Shown piece after piece: positions 12,590 through 24,782 of a DNA stretch of 64,000 nt. This DNA comes from Sclerodactyla briareus. Taxonomy: Eukaryota > Echinodermata > Holothuroidea > Dendrochirotida > Sclerodactylidae. The notes under the pieces are model-generated. The model did not search any database and was not told where the DNA came from. It saw only the letters and a list, made by a program, of their open reading frames with translations. The translations under genes were made by a program, and so were the position numbers. Numbering within the stretch: position 1 is the stretch's first letter; each line of letters opens with the position of its first letter. The stretch covers positions 1 to 64,000 of the forward strand of contig JAODTK010004799.1 of assembly GCA_026419785.1 (NCBI GenBank), written 5' to 3'.

Positions 12590-13225
12590 TGTTAAGAAAA
12601 GAACAGCACTTAGAAGCAGTCAGTGAATAGACAGCTTTGACCATCCTTTGACAGATCTATCACATAAAATATTCAATCAACATCACCACCAGTTATGGAT
12701 TATTTTTTCACTGCTGAAAAATTTGTTACACCAACACTGCAGGCACAACCCAAGGAGGCATAACCCAAGGGGGGGGGGGGGGGGGGAATGATTCTTGTTC
12801 TCCTGTCAAAAGAAGGAATTCAGTGAATTGATAACTGCAACATCCTCAAAACATTGACAGCTTCGTGACATGAAATATTTTATCAATATCATAACCTGGA
12901 CCTATGCATTCATTCTCTTCTGCCACAGAACTTGTTATGTGAACACTGGAAATAACACTTCCCTTTCTACTGTCTGAAAAAAGGACTGCATTTAGTGAAT
13001 TGACAGCTGCAACACTCCTCAAACATTTGACAGCTTCGTGACATGAAATATTTTATCAATATCATAACCTGGACTCTGCCAAAGCATTTGTTACATGAAC
13101 ACTACAGGCACGCCTGCCATTCTCCTGTCTCAGGAAGAAATGTCCTCTCAGAGACATTCACAGTGAATAGACAGCTGCAACACTCCTCAAACCTTTGACA
13201 GATCTGGGACATGACCTATATTTGT
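12590..13225. repeat. Four-unit 170-200 bp tandem repeat
   Basis: The motif cagtgaatagacagctgcaa and its variants recurs at 12621, 12821, 12993 and 13161. Each is followed by cctcaaacatttgacagctt and, in the middle units, gtgacatgaaatattttatc. Units 2 and 3 are most alike. An 18-nt G run at 12769-12786 interrupts the first unit. Confidence 0.8.
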
Positions 13226-13568
13226 TTAATACCACCTTGATAGTAGTTACTTCGAATGAAAACCACATGAAGTTGTGGCCCAACATTGGTAATTGTGTTG
13301 ACCAGACATCTCATTTTCTGTCTCAACCAGATACATGTATTGCAGGGCCCTCTTTGAATGGAACAGCTGCTGCTGTAGAGTCCAACAATTCACGAATTTC
13401 TGTCAGTGTCACCTGCATAAGCCAATACATGGTCCCAAGTGAGCACATGCGCGTCAATCCTGAGGGGGACGCGGGGGATGTGTCCCTCCCACACTTTGAG
13501 GATACTCCCATTGATTTCATTTTTCAAACAATAATTCTTTTGGCGCGATGGGGTCATGTCCAGGTTTA

Positions 13569-13817
13569 TAGCATGTTCGGTTGGAAAGATGCAACTTCCT
13601 CAAATTTCATATAATTTGGTGATTTTGGCAGTTGACAACCTTTTTATGATGTCATATCTACCAGTTATAAGGGAAAAAGTCAAGACATTTCTTAACCTTT
13701 TTTTATATTTGTAGATATGACATCATCAAATGTTGCCAATTTGCAAAAATTTCAACTTAGCAGTGGTAAATTAATCATTTTTAAAAATGTGTATCTTTAT
13801 ATAAACCGAACATGCTA
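13569..13817. repeat. Imperfect long inverted repeat (hairpin)
   Basis: The left arm starts with tagcatgttcggtt (13569) and ends with atgatgtcatatctac (13646-13661). The right arm carries the exact reverse complements, gtagatatgacatcat (13711-13726) and aaccgaacatgcta (13804-13817). Arms are about 93 and 107 bp with mismatches and indels between the two matching ends. The loop is 49 bp. It could be a MITE-like fold-back element or a transcribed hairpin. Confidence 0.7.
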
Positions 13818-15030
13818 TGAACATGAAGCGAAATTTGATTGGCATGATTTTCAATGCACAATCACGTGGCATTTGAATATTTTTGGTTGGACTTGGCCTT
13901 TAGGATAAATTGTTTTGGAATTTTGAGTCCCAAATGTTTGCTGCTTGCTGTCAAGAAGAGGAAAATAAAGTCCCATGAAGTGAAAGCCTTGCTAACAACA
14001 TACATGCATCCACATGCCGGCATTACAACACCAATCCCCGTTCCCCTTTAATGTCATGTTGTTCAGGATAGCAAACATTTCATAGATCTGGTAGAATGGG
14101 AACACAGCATGATGGAGCAGAAACTGTCAGTGGGCCAACTATGATACAAGACATGATATGGGGGGCCACAGTTGCATCGTCAAGGGGAGCACAAATTAAT
14201 GGCTTATTTTTCAACATTATCCTGACCTTCTCGAAAGAGCGACAATCCCCTTAATATTGAGGATAATGACCAAATGTAAATGTCCCAAGCCTTGGGAATT
14301 CCTACAACTTTCCAATTTTTCCAATTTCCACTGGTCTCAAATAGTCCAGGCAAACTTGTTGGCGCCGCATGATAGGCACCCAGCATGATATAGCATGGAA
14401 TGATCCCGGGCCACAGTTGTACAACACCTGTCCGTGTGCAAGTATATGGGTTATTTTCACAGTATTATGGCTATAATGTATCAGGACCTGATCACAGGAA
14501 GACAGTGGGGGGTCAGGGGGTGGGGGAATATTTCCTCCCCTGTTTTTGTCTTGTCATTCAACATCAAATTCCCTGAATCAGTGCAGGCAAGCTAAACATT
14601 ATCATTGTCTAGAGACAGTGGAGACAAGAACATACAGGCATACAAGTAAACCGCAAATCATACAGTAAGTATACAATAAGTATACAATGAATTATAGAGT
14701 TAAACCTACTCCCTGATATAGTGCTGTAAACTATTTAATACAGATGTATGGGAACTTCAAAGTCAAACTACTGTCCTTCCAGATAATTCAACAAATAGCT
14801 GGAGCACAGTTTCAGTCAATTTATCATTCTGGATATAGCATTTGCCAAAATGGATGGGCTCCTCCTATTTGAAGTGCAGGTTTGTGAATCTTGATGGCAC
14901 AGTGTGAAACTGTTGGTTATCTAATCTGTACCATGCTGGAGGCGATTCAACACCAACTTTTAGAATGCAAAGTTTGAAACCAGTAAGTGCCTTCAGATTA
15001 CTCCCTTTAACTAACTCTCAAAGTAGAACA
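13818..15030. other. Unannotated sequence
   Basis: No gene, RNA or clear repeat is recognised. Confidence 0.4.
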
Positions 15031-15034
15031 TTGT

Positions 15035-15155
15035 CATAGCCAAGGATTGCAACCAATAGATGGAGGTTTTTTTTTTTGTTTTTGGATGAGGGGGGGGGGG
15101 GGGGGGCATAGCCAAGGATGCAACCAATATATTTTTTTGGGGGGGGGGGGGGAGG
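15035..15155. repeat. 72 bp duplication with T and G homopolymers
   Basis: The segment catagccaaggattgcaacc begins at 15035 and recurs with one base missing at 15107. Each copy is followed by a T-rich run and then a long G run (15090-15106 and 15139-15152). The homopolymer lengths make the exact sequence doubtful. Confidence 0.7.
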
Positions 15156-15689
15156 GGGAGTAGGAGGGGGCTCAAGCAGCCATGAGGAAGTTCCGTTTGG
15201 TAAACAAATTATGTATGGAGGACTTCCTGAAAGTGTCACCACCGCCCACCCCTCCTGTGTGGCCTAGGTCACAGTAAACTGCAATGACAGTGCTTCAGTT
15301 GATGAGATGTGGCACTCATAATGGAGGTAGGTTGGAGGAAGCTTCACTTCCGAATTCAGCAAGATAAGGAGAAAGATTGCCTCTCTGATCCCATTGTCAC
15401 AGCAAACACTAGTCAGCAAGTGCACACACACAGTATAGCATTATTTCCCAAGATATTCCCCTGCTTAGGATTGGTATGACCTTGCATCAATTCAGAAATT
15501 GTAGCGGGCCCCCACTCTGGAATTTGTCAACAAGTCGCAGGCATTTATGGCCGGTAAACAAATCAGCGCGCCTGAATAGGAACACAGCATGACCCAACTC
15601 GAGTTACCAGCAGGCCAACAGTGAAAATGTGACATCACACGGAGACCACTGTCACACCTGTTCATTGGTACACTGATGCACATGTCTAT
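15156..15689. other. Unannotated sequence
   Basis: Nothing recognised. The 60-75 codon frames here overlap and look spurious. Confidence 0.4.
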
Positions 15690-16235
15690 AAATGACCTTC
15701 TGGAGACAAACAGTTCAAAGACTGCTAATGATATGATGATGTCACTAGGCAGTTAGGTATAGCATTACTTCAATGATAACAGTAGGCCTATATACTCAAC
15801 CTACATCATTTCCACTGGATTGTGGTCAATTTAACCATGTATTACTATTCATCGACTTTACGGTCAATCTTTTCGCTTTTCCCAAACCATGACAGACACA
15901 CGTTGATAATGAGCATCTGGAGATAAACAGTTCAGGAGTGCAATGCTGTCTAATACAGGCTATGTGTAGCAAACAGTTCAAAGATTGGTAATGCTGTGAT
16001 GATATCACTAGGCAGCTTGGTATAGCATTACTTAAATAGTGGCAGCAGTGAGCTGAAGGCCTACATACTCAGTCTACATCATTACCAACATAATCGTGGT
16101 CAATTTAACCATCTATTCATCGACTATATGGTCAATCTTTTCTCTTTTTCCAAACCATGACAAACACACGTTGACAGTGACCAACTGGAAACAGACAGTC
16201 CCAGAAGTACAATGCTGTTATCAGCTATGTGTAGC
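15690..16235. repeat. Tandem duplication of ~265-275 bp
   Basis: Two full diverged copies are seen. Shared anchors are ggtatagcattactt (about 15755 and 16019), gtcaatttaaccat (about 15826 and 16099), and caaaccatgacagacacacg and its variant (about 15884 and 16153). The offset is 264-273 bp. Part of a third unit may extend past 16180. Confidence 0.75.
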
Positions 16236-17799
16236 GTAATGGCTATGTTGGATTAGTCTTACAATATCGCAAAGCCATAAATACTCATCTGGACCCAGAT
16301 GGTTCATTTGGCCAACTCCTCATTCAATTGACATGATAACGCTTCTGGCAATAGACATGGAAATGTCGCTTTCAAAAACGATAAGTCCAGATGTTCACCT
16401 TGGAAAATTGGAATTCTCCCTACTGCATGACTGATATTACTCATCTCAAGCCTACATTTAATAATTGACTGTTTGATAACACTAGGTAGGACAAAACAAA
16501 TTTCAAATGATAAATTGGGCAGCCACATCCTCGTCAACATGATGACTGTGGTTGATTTACCCATCGATTAATCATTGTTATGTTCAAATTATTTTTCGGA
16601 GTAACCACAGTTCTGAAATGCACACCCAGTATGACCCTGCTCAAAGTGAACTGGATATTTTTTGGAGCTGTGTGGACTTTACCGGAACAGAACCCTATTT
16701 GTCAAAAGACCCCGGAGTTCCGCTTCAACCGCAATGCAAACTTTGGTGGAGGATATCCATAATGCAGTTATACAAGACAATTGGAGCTCCTTAGCAGCAT
16801 TTATAGCCAGGTTCCAGGAAAGTATGAATGAACTACATATCAATATTTGGATAGGCTGTGGTGAGCCTGGAAGTAGCCTAAATTATCATTTGTTGTTAAA
16901 CAACATAGAGCTCCATTTGAAACCAATTTAACAATGACTATCATAGAACATATCAGTAGGAATCAAACGTATGTTTCTTCTTCATTCTGACAGGAAGTTA
17001 ACTTGATACATGCCAGTGTACGTTGCACTATATAAATTCTCAAATATATTATATCCACCTTGTGCGATCAGATTTTGTGTGCATTATCACATGTGGAAAC
17101 AGAGTAATATACCTACTCATTAATTATGGGCTGAAATATTCCAAATCGACTCAATAAACCAATCAAACTACTGAGGGAAATAGATAGATTATGAAATCTT
17201 GACAAAACTAAAACTCCTATTGATTCTATTTTGCAAAGCATGTTGACATATCACAAAAAAAAGGTCAATGATGCAGGGAGGAACGGGAGATTTACTTAAA
17301 GCACAGTAAATGTTGCAATTTTGTGCCTAGAGAACAGGAGGCATAATTATTCCACATAGAAATGTCTTCAATATCTTCTGGTCTCTTTTTTTTGTCAGCT
17401 GTTTGTATCCTGTTTTTTCAAGAGGGAAGATTATAAGGCAGACTCTATCAATATTGAATGTCTGACTCGCTGGGTGGCAGTAAGTCCTGGTAGTTTGTTT
17501 AGGAATGTTAGTCGTCAAAGAGCAAACATCATTTGTCATTGCCACTGCTTATCTTAACTGACTTTTAGACTTCTGTTTGAAATGCAATTCAAACTTCGTT
17601 ATACCATAGGTAACAATTCAAACAGCATCGAAAAATCTTGGCATGAGCAATGAATGACTCATTGTATGTCTGCCTAACTGTCTGAGTGTCTGTCTTGTCT
17701 GTCGTCTGGTTGATGGATATTTCTTATGATGTACGTACCCTATTTCCTGTTATTATTCCACATGATCAATGGATTGATTCCATAATTATATCCTCGCGA
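16236..17799. other. Unannotated sequence
   Basis: Nothing recognised. Overlapping plus-strand frames at 16552-16931 (80-89 codons) resemble no known product. Confidence 0.4.
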
Positions 17800-18530
17800 C
17801 ACTGGAAGTGTCCGGGGATATTATGGTTTTGGGTGTGTAGCCGCCGCCGCCCCAGGCTCCGCCGCCAGAAACTTAAGCGTTAGCGCAATAACTCTTTAAC
17901 ACTTTATCCGATTGATCTGAAACTTGACGCACTAGTGAAATCTCGGATGAGTTCGAAAGTGGGCATCACTGCAATGCTGGGGGCCACTGATTTGCATAAT
18001 TTATGCAAAATTTTCAAGTTAGTCGGATTTGAACAAAACTTTGTGGGTAGGGACTATAGTTGATCCCGAAAAATGTGGAGATCATTTCAAAGTCATCGAA
18101 GGTCAAATTTGCGGAATTTATGCGATTTTTCAAACTGTGTTAGATTTGAACGAAACTTGGTGGTTAGGGACTAGAGTTGATCCCCAAAAAATTTGGAGGT
18201 CATTTCAGGTCATTGAGGTCAATTTTGAGAAAATGATGCGATTTTCCAAACTTAGTCAGGTTTGAACGAAACTGGGATGGGAGCTACAATTGTTCCTCAC
18301 AAAGTTAGAAGTCATTTCAAGCCATCATGGGTCAACTTTGCATAATTCATGTGCCTATTTACTTCAATGGATTCCAAAAAAACTTGGTGGATGATGTTTA
18401 TCTTGGTTTCTGACCAAAATGGGGGTCTTTATGGGGTGTCAGATACTTCTTTACTCAATGACTGCCTCAAAAGCGGGGATATATTCGTGGGCGGTTTACC
18501 CGCCTACACATGTCTAGTATCATTAGTGGC
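17800..18530. mobile_element. Dispersed-type element with ~116 bp internal repeats
   Basis: Four units are marked by tttgaacgaaacttggtgg and variants at 18028, 18145, 18261 and about 18370, with spacings near 116 bp. Each contains AGGTCA-like half sites such as gaggtcatttcaggtcattg. The array is bracketed by ctggaagtgtccggggat on the left and gcgggcggtttacccgcc on the right, the latter a GGCGG/CCGCC hairpin. The defined edges suggest a non-autonomous element, but no transposase or terminal inverted repeat is visible. Confidence 0.5.
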
Positions 18531-20315
18531 AGCAGTCGCTTGAGGCTATATCCAAGGCAGGGATCAATATTCAGTTTTTGTTCATTTCCTGACCACAGAA
18601 TGTTTGTTATATCGCATGAATATCTTATAGTCATGGCCAATATCTATGCACATCTCATCTTTTTCAAATTGATATTTGCAGGGGGGAAAAAATACATATA
18701 ATTTGATGATTTTACATTAGGCATTTTTTTTTACGATAACCTATACTAGTATGGAGACACCTAATCATTCTACATAGGCAATCCTAGGCAATCCAATGGA
18801 TTGCATTCCTTGTCCAATCACTGCGCTTTATGGGTTTGCTTTGCTTTTCAGAATCATTATTGACACCAAGAGGTGTGCCAAGCCAGATAATGCAAATTTG
18901 CTATTGAAAGTCTGCACACAGACAAATTTCCACACAAACCACAAAACAGCTCCAGAAACTGGATAATGGTTACCTAACCTAGAAAGAGGCCTCGGTGAAT
19001 ACATGAACCAATCTCGGGCAGACTTTGAGCCCGGAGGCGATGTGAGCGCAGCTGTAAACAAGTTCACAATGAAATACCTGGTTATCATGTGTGAGAGGGA
19101 AGTATTGGGTGTTGATCCCCGGGGGGAGGGGGAGGGGTATTATTTGTGCAGCTTTCCCTGTATAGACTCTCAGAGAGAACATAGGTCAATGTAGGTTTAG
19201 GCTGTACCGGCCAAAGAAACCAACACTTAGGCAGAAGAACATCCCACTGTCTGCCCTTGATGAAAATTAACCATCTTTCTCTGTTCAACAATAGCATTGT
19301 GTAGATTGAAGATGTCTTTGACAGGGTGGTGGATCAAGAAATTGAAACAATCAAGTGGAACAATGAACTAAAAAGTGACTGATTTTCATGTTTGTAAAAG
19401 AACGGTCTTACATGAGTCATAATTACTTGCCCGGGGATACTAGGTAGGGGACAGGGCCACTATTAACTGCTCCAACCGAAATGTTTGTACTAGGGAAACT
19501 TCCAAAATGGTATGATTCAAATATGCCCATTGCCCAAATTATTTTTTAGGGTCATATATATTGGTTTCATATGATATGATTGAGAAAAAGAAGCCTTAAC
19601 ATATATAGAGGCCCTGTTACTGCATTTCAGTATTTTCGTTTAAAACATCGGGAATAAAAACTGCAGATTTCAGTGGGATTAAAACAGCGTAAGTTCTGCC
19701 AAGGTGAACTTTACTGCTAAGACCATTTCCTTAATCACACAACATGGCTGGCAAACTCGAGAATAGCACACGATGGATAGGTCAATGAGCGTTTTGGCAA
19801 CCCACATCAAGGTGACTTTTCTGTGACATTTGCCTCTTGCAGCAACTGTGATATCGGGAGCACGCCAGTCCGCCAGCACAGCAGCACAGTTCCCAGTATT
19901 GGCCTCTCCCAATGAACAGGCCTCCTCAACTCTTGATTCCAGGCATCACAACATGTGCAGACCATCCACCACCTGTGATTAGAGAAGAGAGAGAAACCAA
20001 TAATAATTAGAAACGATGTACAAGCACAAAAAGAATTAGGTCAACACTCCAAAAGCACAGCCCTGCAGATTGCTGGAATTTAAACTTCTCAAACCTAGCA
20101 AAGACAAAGTTGAAGATAACTTACACCGACTGCACATGGGGAAAATGGGTCTCCCCTCACTATCCACAATTTCTCTTCTTTCAATTCCCTGGGGCCAACC
20201 AAAATTTGTATTGAGGCCCACTAGTTGACACTCCTGACCATATAAACAAAACCTGGCACATTGGTGCAAACACTTCAATCAATTAGGCTTCACGGAGACC
20301 TGGACCAACTTCCTC
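18531..20315. other. Unannotated sequence
   Basis: Nothing recognised on either strand. Open frames stay below 90 codons and overlap. Confidence 0.4.
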
Positions 20316-21000
20316 TTACTGTCTGGGCTGTGCAGATTTATGTTTACAGATCAGACACTGACAGAGATCACATCGCTGGGCTCTGTGGATTGATGTTCAC
20401 AGATCACTGGGCTCTGCAGATTGATGTTCACAGATCAGATAGTGATCAGATCACTAGAATCTATAAATTGATGTTCACAGATCAGATAGTGATCAGATCA
20501 CTGGACTCTGCAGATTGATGGTCACAGATCAGACAAATATCAGATCACTGGGCTCAGATCACTGGACTCTGCAGATTGATGGTCACAGATCAGATAGTGA
20601 TCAAATCACTGGGCTCTGCGGATTGATGTTTACAGATCAGAGAGAGATCGGATCACTGGACTCTGCAGATTGATGTTCACAGATCAGATAGTGATCAGAT
20701 CACTAGAATCTATAAATTGATGTTCACAGATCAGATAGTGATCAGATCACTGGACTCTGCCGATTGATGGTCACAGATCAGACAAATATCAGATCACTGG
20801 GCTCAGATCACTGGACTCTGCAGATTGATGTTCACAGATCAGAGAGAGATCAGACAGATCAGATTACTTGGCTCTGCAGATTGATATTTACAGATCATAC
20901 AAATATCAGATCACTGGGCTCTGCAGATTAATAATCACAGATGAGACTGACATCAGTTCACTGGGCTCTGCAGATTGATAAACACAGATCAGACGGGGAC
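20316..21000. repeat. 47 bp minisatellite, ~14 copies
   Basis: The unit reads approximately ggactctgcagattgatgtt then cacagatcagatagtgatca and gatcact, 47 bp in the best copies. It includes the near-perfect palindrome AGTGATCAGATCACT. A multi-unit block around 20410-20590 recurs at about 20655-20835 (offset ~248 bp), including the variant tcactagaatctataaattg, so there is higher-order structure. Confidence 0.9.
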
Positions 21001-24000
21001 CACCATGTGGCCCATAGCATTAGGTTCATCTCAAACATCATTTTATTTTTCATGAGTTAGGGCGTTAGGCGCCTTTTTTTTTTTATATCCACAAAAACAA
21101 TCTCTACACTGTTTGGGCTGTGCACATTAATGCATACAGATTTATCACATCGAGAATAAATCAACTCTGCTGACCTTTGACAGAGAAATCCCTGCAGAGG
21201 GTTCGTCATATAGGTGGGCTGATTGAGTAAGACAACTGCTTATAAGTGTAACTATGGGGATTTAGAAGGTCCACAGTTTGATAACGGCTTGACATGAAAC
21301 TATTCAAACTGAAGTTTGCTATTTTGCAGCTAAGCCTCTTGTTTCTGAGGTTTTTTCTTTCGTTATATGTTTCAACTTATTCCCTGGAGTAAGATCCTTA
21401 TGACCAATGATGACTCATTGGGGTTGTTTCACACAGTTATCCCTTTGTCAAGATGATTGGGATCTTTTATTGGTTTGCACCATTTCCCAGCATGCCACAC
21501 ACCTGGAAAGCTAATAAGGCTCTAACGATAACACTTTCGGTTTCATTGATGTGTTTTAATGACTACTGGCTGTGTCCCTGCCTCATCAGTATTACACAGA
21601 GCAGCCATAATGACCAGGCCACCCACTGGGTTCAGCTATGTAAATCATCATGTCAGCTTGTGTAAATATTTCACTTGGAGCATGCCTGAAGGATGCCACA
21701 ACCCCAGCCTGCCCGATAGCAGGCAATTAGCTCCAATGGCCTACCTAATGGTCATGTATTGCCTGTGACCCAGGGTAGCCACATCTGGGAATGGGGGGCC
21801 CAGGCCTAGCTATCACTGCAGCCAATCAAGCTGTGATGAGCAGCAGGGTGGCCATTACCCATCAATAATTCTCCTGATTGTCTGCATCAAAGGAGGCAGA
21901 ATTCCTACCAAGGCAATGAACTTGTACAAATTCACAAATTGCCAGGACCTCTCTAATCACAGAATTTTCTCTGGGATGTTCCCCGAGTTGGTTTGACTAG
22001 TTTCAGATGTACACTATATTGGAAACAGAGAAATCACTGCCCCCTATGGGCAGTATCTATCTTCATTTCTTTTATGACCAGGGATGAACGTCCCATAGGG
22101 TTTGCCATCAAAGAACTCTATCAGAGCAAAAGTGATTGGAGTCAAGGCGTCTATCGCTCTCTCTCTCTTTGGGAGACAAAAGCCAGCAATGATACTGGAC
22201 TTGGATCAGGTTAGGTTTGGGGCCTGCAGGGAAATATTCCATTATGAAATGGAGATATGCCAAGAGATTCTGTCATAAATTTCACTAGACAGACCAATGC
22301 GAAAAGGTTGCAGCACAAGATGACAGTTATGTTTCTTCTAATTGTGTTGCTTGCCTTTCGCTTTCTCTTAATTGCTCTAGAAGCAGTGATCGGTTAAGAT
22401 GACTGGTGATGACTCAAAAGCCTTGAGCATGAAGCCTGCATGGACACTCATGTTACGTTCAGTCCACTCATTAAGTAATATATACTGGTTTCAAACTGCC
22501 TCATTTTAAACTAGTTAACACCTATTGAATCGTATCTTGTGGAAATTTATGTCCGTAAACCTATAATTAGGATGGCCTACTCTACAAAGTCATTACTGGA
22601 AATGGAGCAATTTAGGTGGGGATGTAGGCTACAGATTTGGTAGAAGTAGGCTATTGGGCAGAGTAATGAAGGGGATGCAGGAGTAGGGCAGCTGTGCCAA
22701 CACGGGGGTGAGTGGGGGTTGAGGTTCTCCCCCTTTGCCAACTTTCAACAAATGGTAGGCGACCAGGCGATGGTGAAAATTCTGGTTTCAAACAAAAGGC
22801 CACTTCAGCAGGTGTACTGGGAAATTTATAACTTGACCTGACCATGGACAACACTGATGTCACAGATGGCTTAGACTCACTCATGGCAGAATAAACAATA
22901 CCTTTCCGTATATATGAAAAAAAAAAATCCAAATTATACTCAATGTGGGAAGCCAAGCAACCCACCAGAGACATCACAGTTTGTGGAGTGTTTCCAAACA
23001 ATCAATCTGGAAATCTTTAGACTCCATAAATGATTTCTCCCACAGGCTGTAGAAGATCAGAAATTCTGAACCATGGTGGGAGTAAGACAAGTAGTAATAA
23101 ATAGGAGTGAGAGTGGCAGCTTCCTGATGCCACAAAGGCTAGCTAGTCTTGGCCAAATGGGCACCACTGGTAACCTTACACTGATGGCTGAATTCATAGA
23201 GCAGTTAGACATTTAATTAAGCAGAGCAGACACTCTGGGCCAGACACACAGTCTGAAAGGGTGATAGGACATGACTTGACTCTGCAAGGAATGGAAGGAG
23301 AGTTGACTGGGTCAGCCATTAGGCAATAACTGTGTGAAATTGAGGGAGTTATAGACACTGGAAACTAATAGGTAACTTAACACTAGGCCACAATGATAGG
23401 CTAGACCAGTGGATGGGCTTTGACAGTTTTACATTCCAGCTACAAATACCTCCCCTGGGAGGTGTCTGTGTGTGTGTGGTATCAGAAAAATGGTTTATTG
23501 AAGTTTGGAAAAACAGATTTACCAGACCCTGGAGTGGAAGGGGAAGATATTTTGTCCTTAGGGAGTTGACATCTTAGATCAATGTATCTTGGTAATGGGT
23601 TGTTAAGGAGTTTATTGACTGCATTGAGAGGTATCAATCTCAGAAGTGGTATCATGTTCACATGTTTTTCACCTTGATAATAATGCTGAACCCAATACTC
23701 CTGGGAAATATGTGGATGGGCTTATTGCTCAGGCCGTTATCAAATCATGGTGGTAGACCTATGGTAATTTGCTTTTGTGACTTTCTAATTTCATCAGGCT
23801 ACCGATACACGTGCCGAATAGTGTCCAATATGCCGTATATTTCAACAATCTTGTTCATCTAGCATCAGCCACAGCCTTTTTTTCAGTTGTGGGGCAATGA
23901 CTCATTTCACCCCACACGCTGCTATACAGAGCTTGATGAAGAGGGGTGGGGATGGAGCCCGAGGGTTCCCGGTGTTAGGTCACACATGTTGTTTGCCTAA

Positions 24001-24029
24001 ACAAAATATAGCTCTTTACTACTTCAGAC
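21001..24029. other. Unannotated, mainly single-copy sequence
   Basis: No gene is recognised. The 21450-22250 portion is complex, non-repetitive DNA with balanced base composition. It could be regulatory or intronic, but nothing in it proves that. Confidence 0.4.
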
Positions 24030-24782
24030 TCCCCCCAACTTGCAACAAGTAGTTGTCTCCCCTCCCCAACTTGCAAGAAGTGATTGGTCCCTCTCCCCCT
24101 ATTTGCAACAAGTGGTTGTTCCCCCACCCCAACTTGCAACAACTGTTCGTTCCTCTCTCTCGACTTGCAACAAGTGGTTGCCCCCTCCCCTACTTACAGC
24201 AAGTGTTTTTGTCTTTTCTCAACTTGCAACAAGTGGTTGTTCCCCCACCCCAACTTGCAACAAGGGGTTGTTCCCCCTCCCCAACTTGCAACAAGTGGTT
24301 GTTCCCCCTCCCCAACTTGCAACAAGTGGTTGTGCCCCCTTCCCAACTTGCAACAAGTGGTTGTTCCCCCTCCCCAACTTGCAACAAGTGGTTGTTCCCC
24401 CTCCCCAACTTGCAACAAGTGGATGTTCCCCTTCCCCCAACTTGCAACAAGTGGCTATTCCCTACCCGTCAACTTGCAACAAGTGGTTGTGCCCCCTTCC
24501 CAACTTGCAACAAGTGGCTATTCCCTACCCGTCAACTTGCAACAAGTGGTTGTGCCCCCTCCCAAACTTGCATCAAGGGGCTGTTCCCCACACCTCAACT
24601 TGCAACAAGTGGTTGTGCCCCCCCCCCAACTTGTATCAAGGGGCTGTTCCCCATACCTCAACTTGCAACAAGTGGTTGTTCCCCCACCCCAACTTGCAAC
24701 AAGTGGATGTTCCCCTTCCCCCAACTTGCAACAAGTAGATGTTCCCCCTGCCCCACCTTGCGACAAGTGGTTGTGCCACTTC
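24030..24782. repeat. 31 bp minisatellite, ~24 copies
   Basis: The unit is CAACTTGCAACAAGTGGTTG followed by TTCCCCCTCCC, 31 bp, with variants such as gtgcccccttcc and ctattccctaccc. Each unit holds a small palindrome, ACTTG-caa-CAAGT. The consensus contains no stop codon in any frame on either strand, which produces overlapping open frames of up to 256 codons. I treat these as artefacts of the repeat. Confidence 0.95.

Noticed and set aside
13195-13614. 139-codon open frame
   Set aside because: It begins inside the 170-200 bp tandem repeat and ends inside the hairpin arm, so it spans unrelated repeat sequences.
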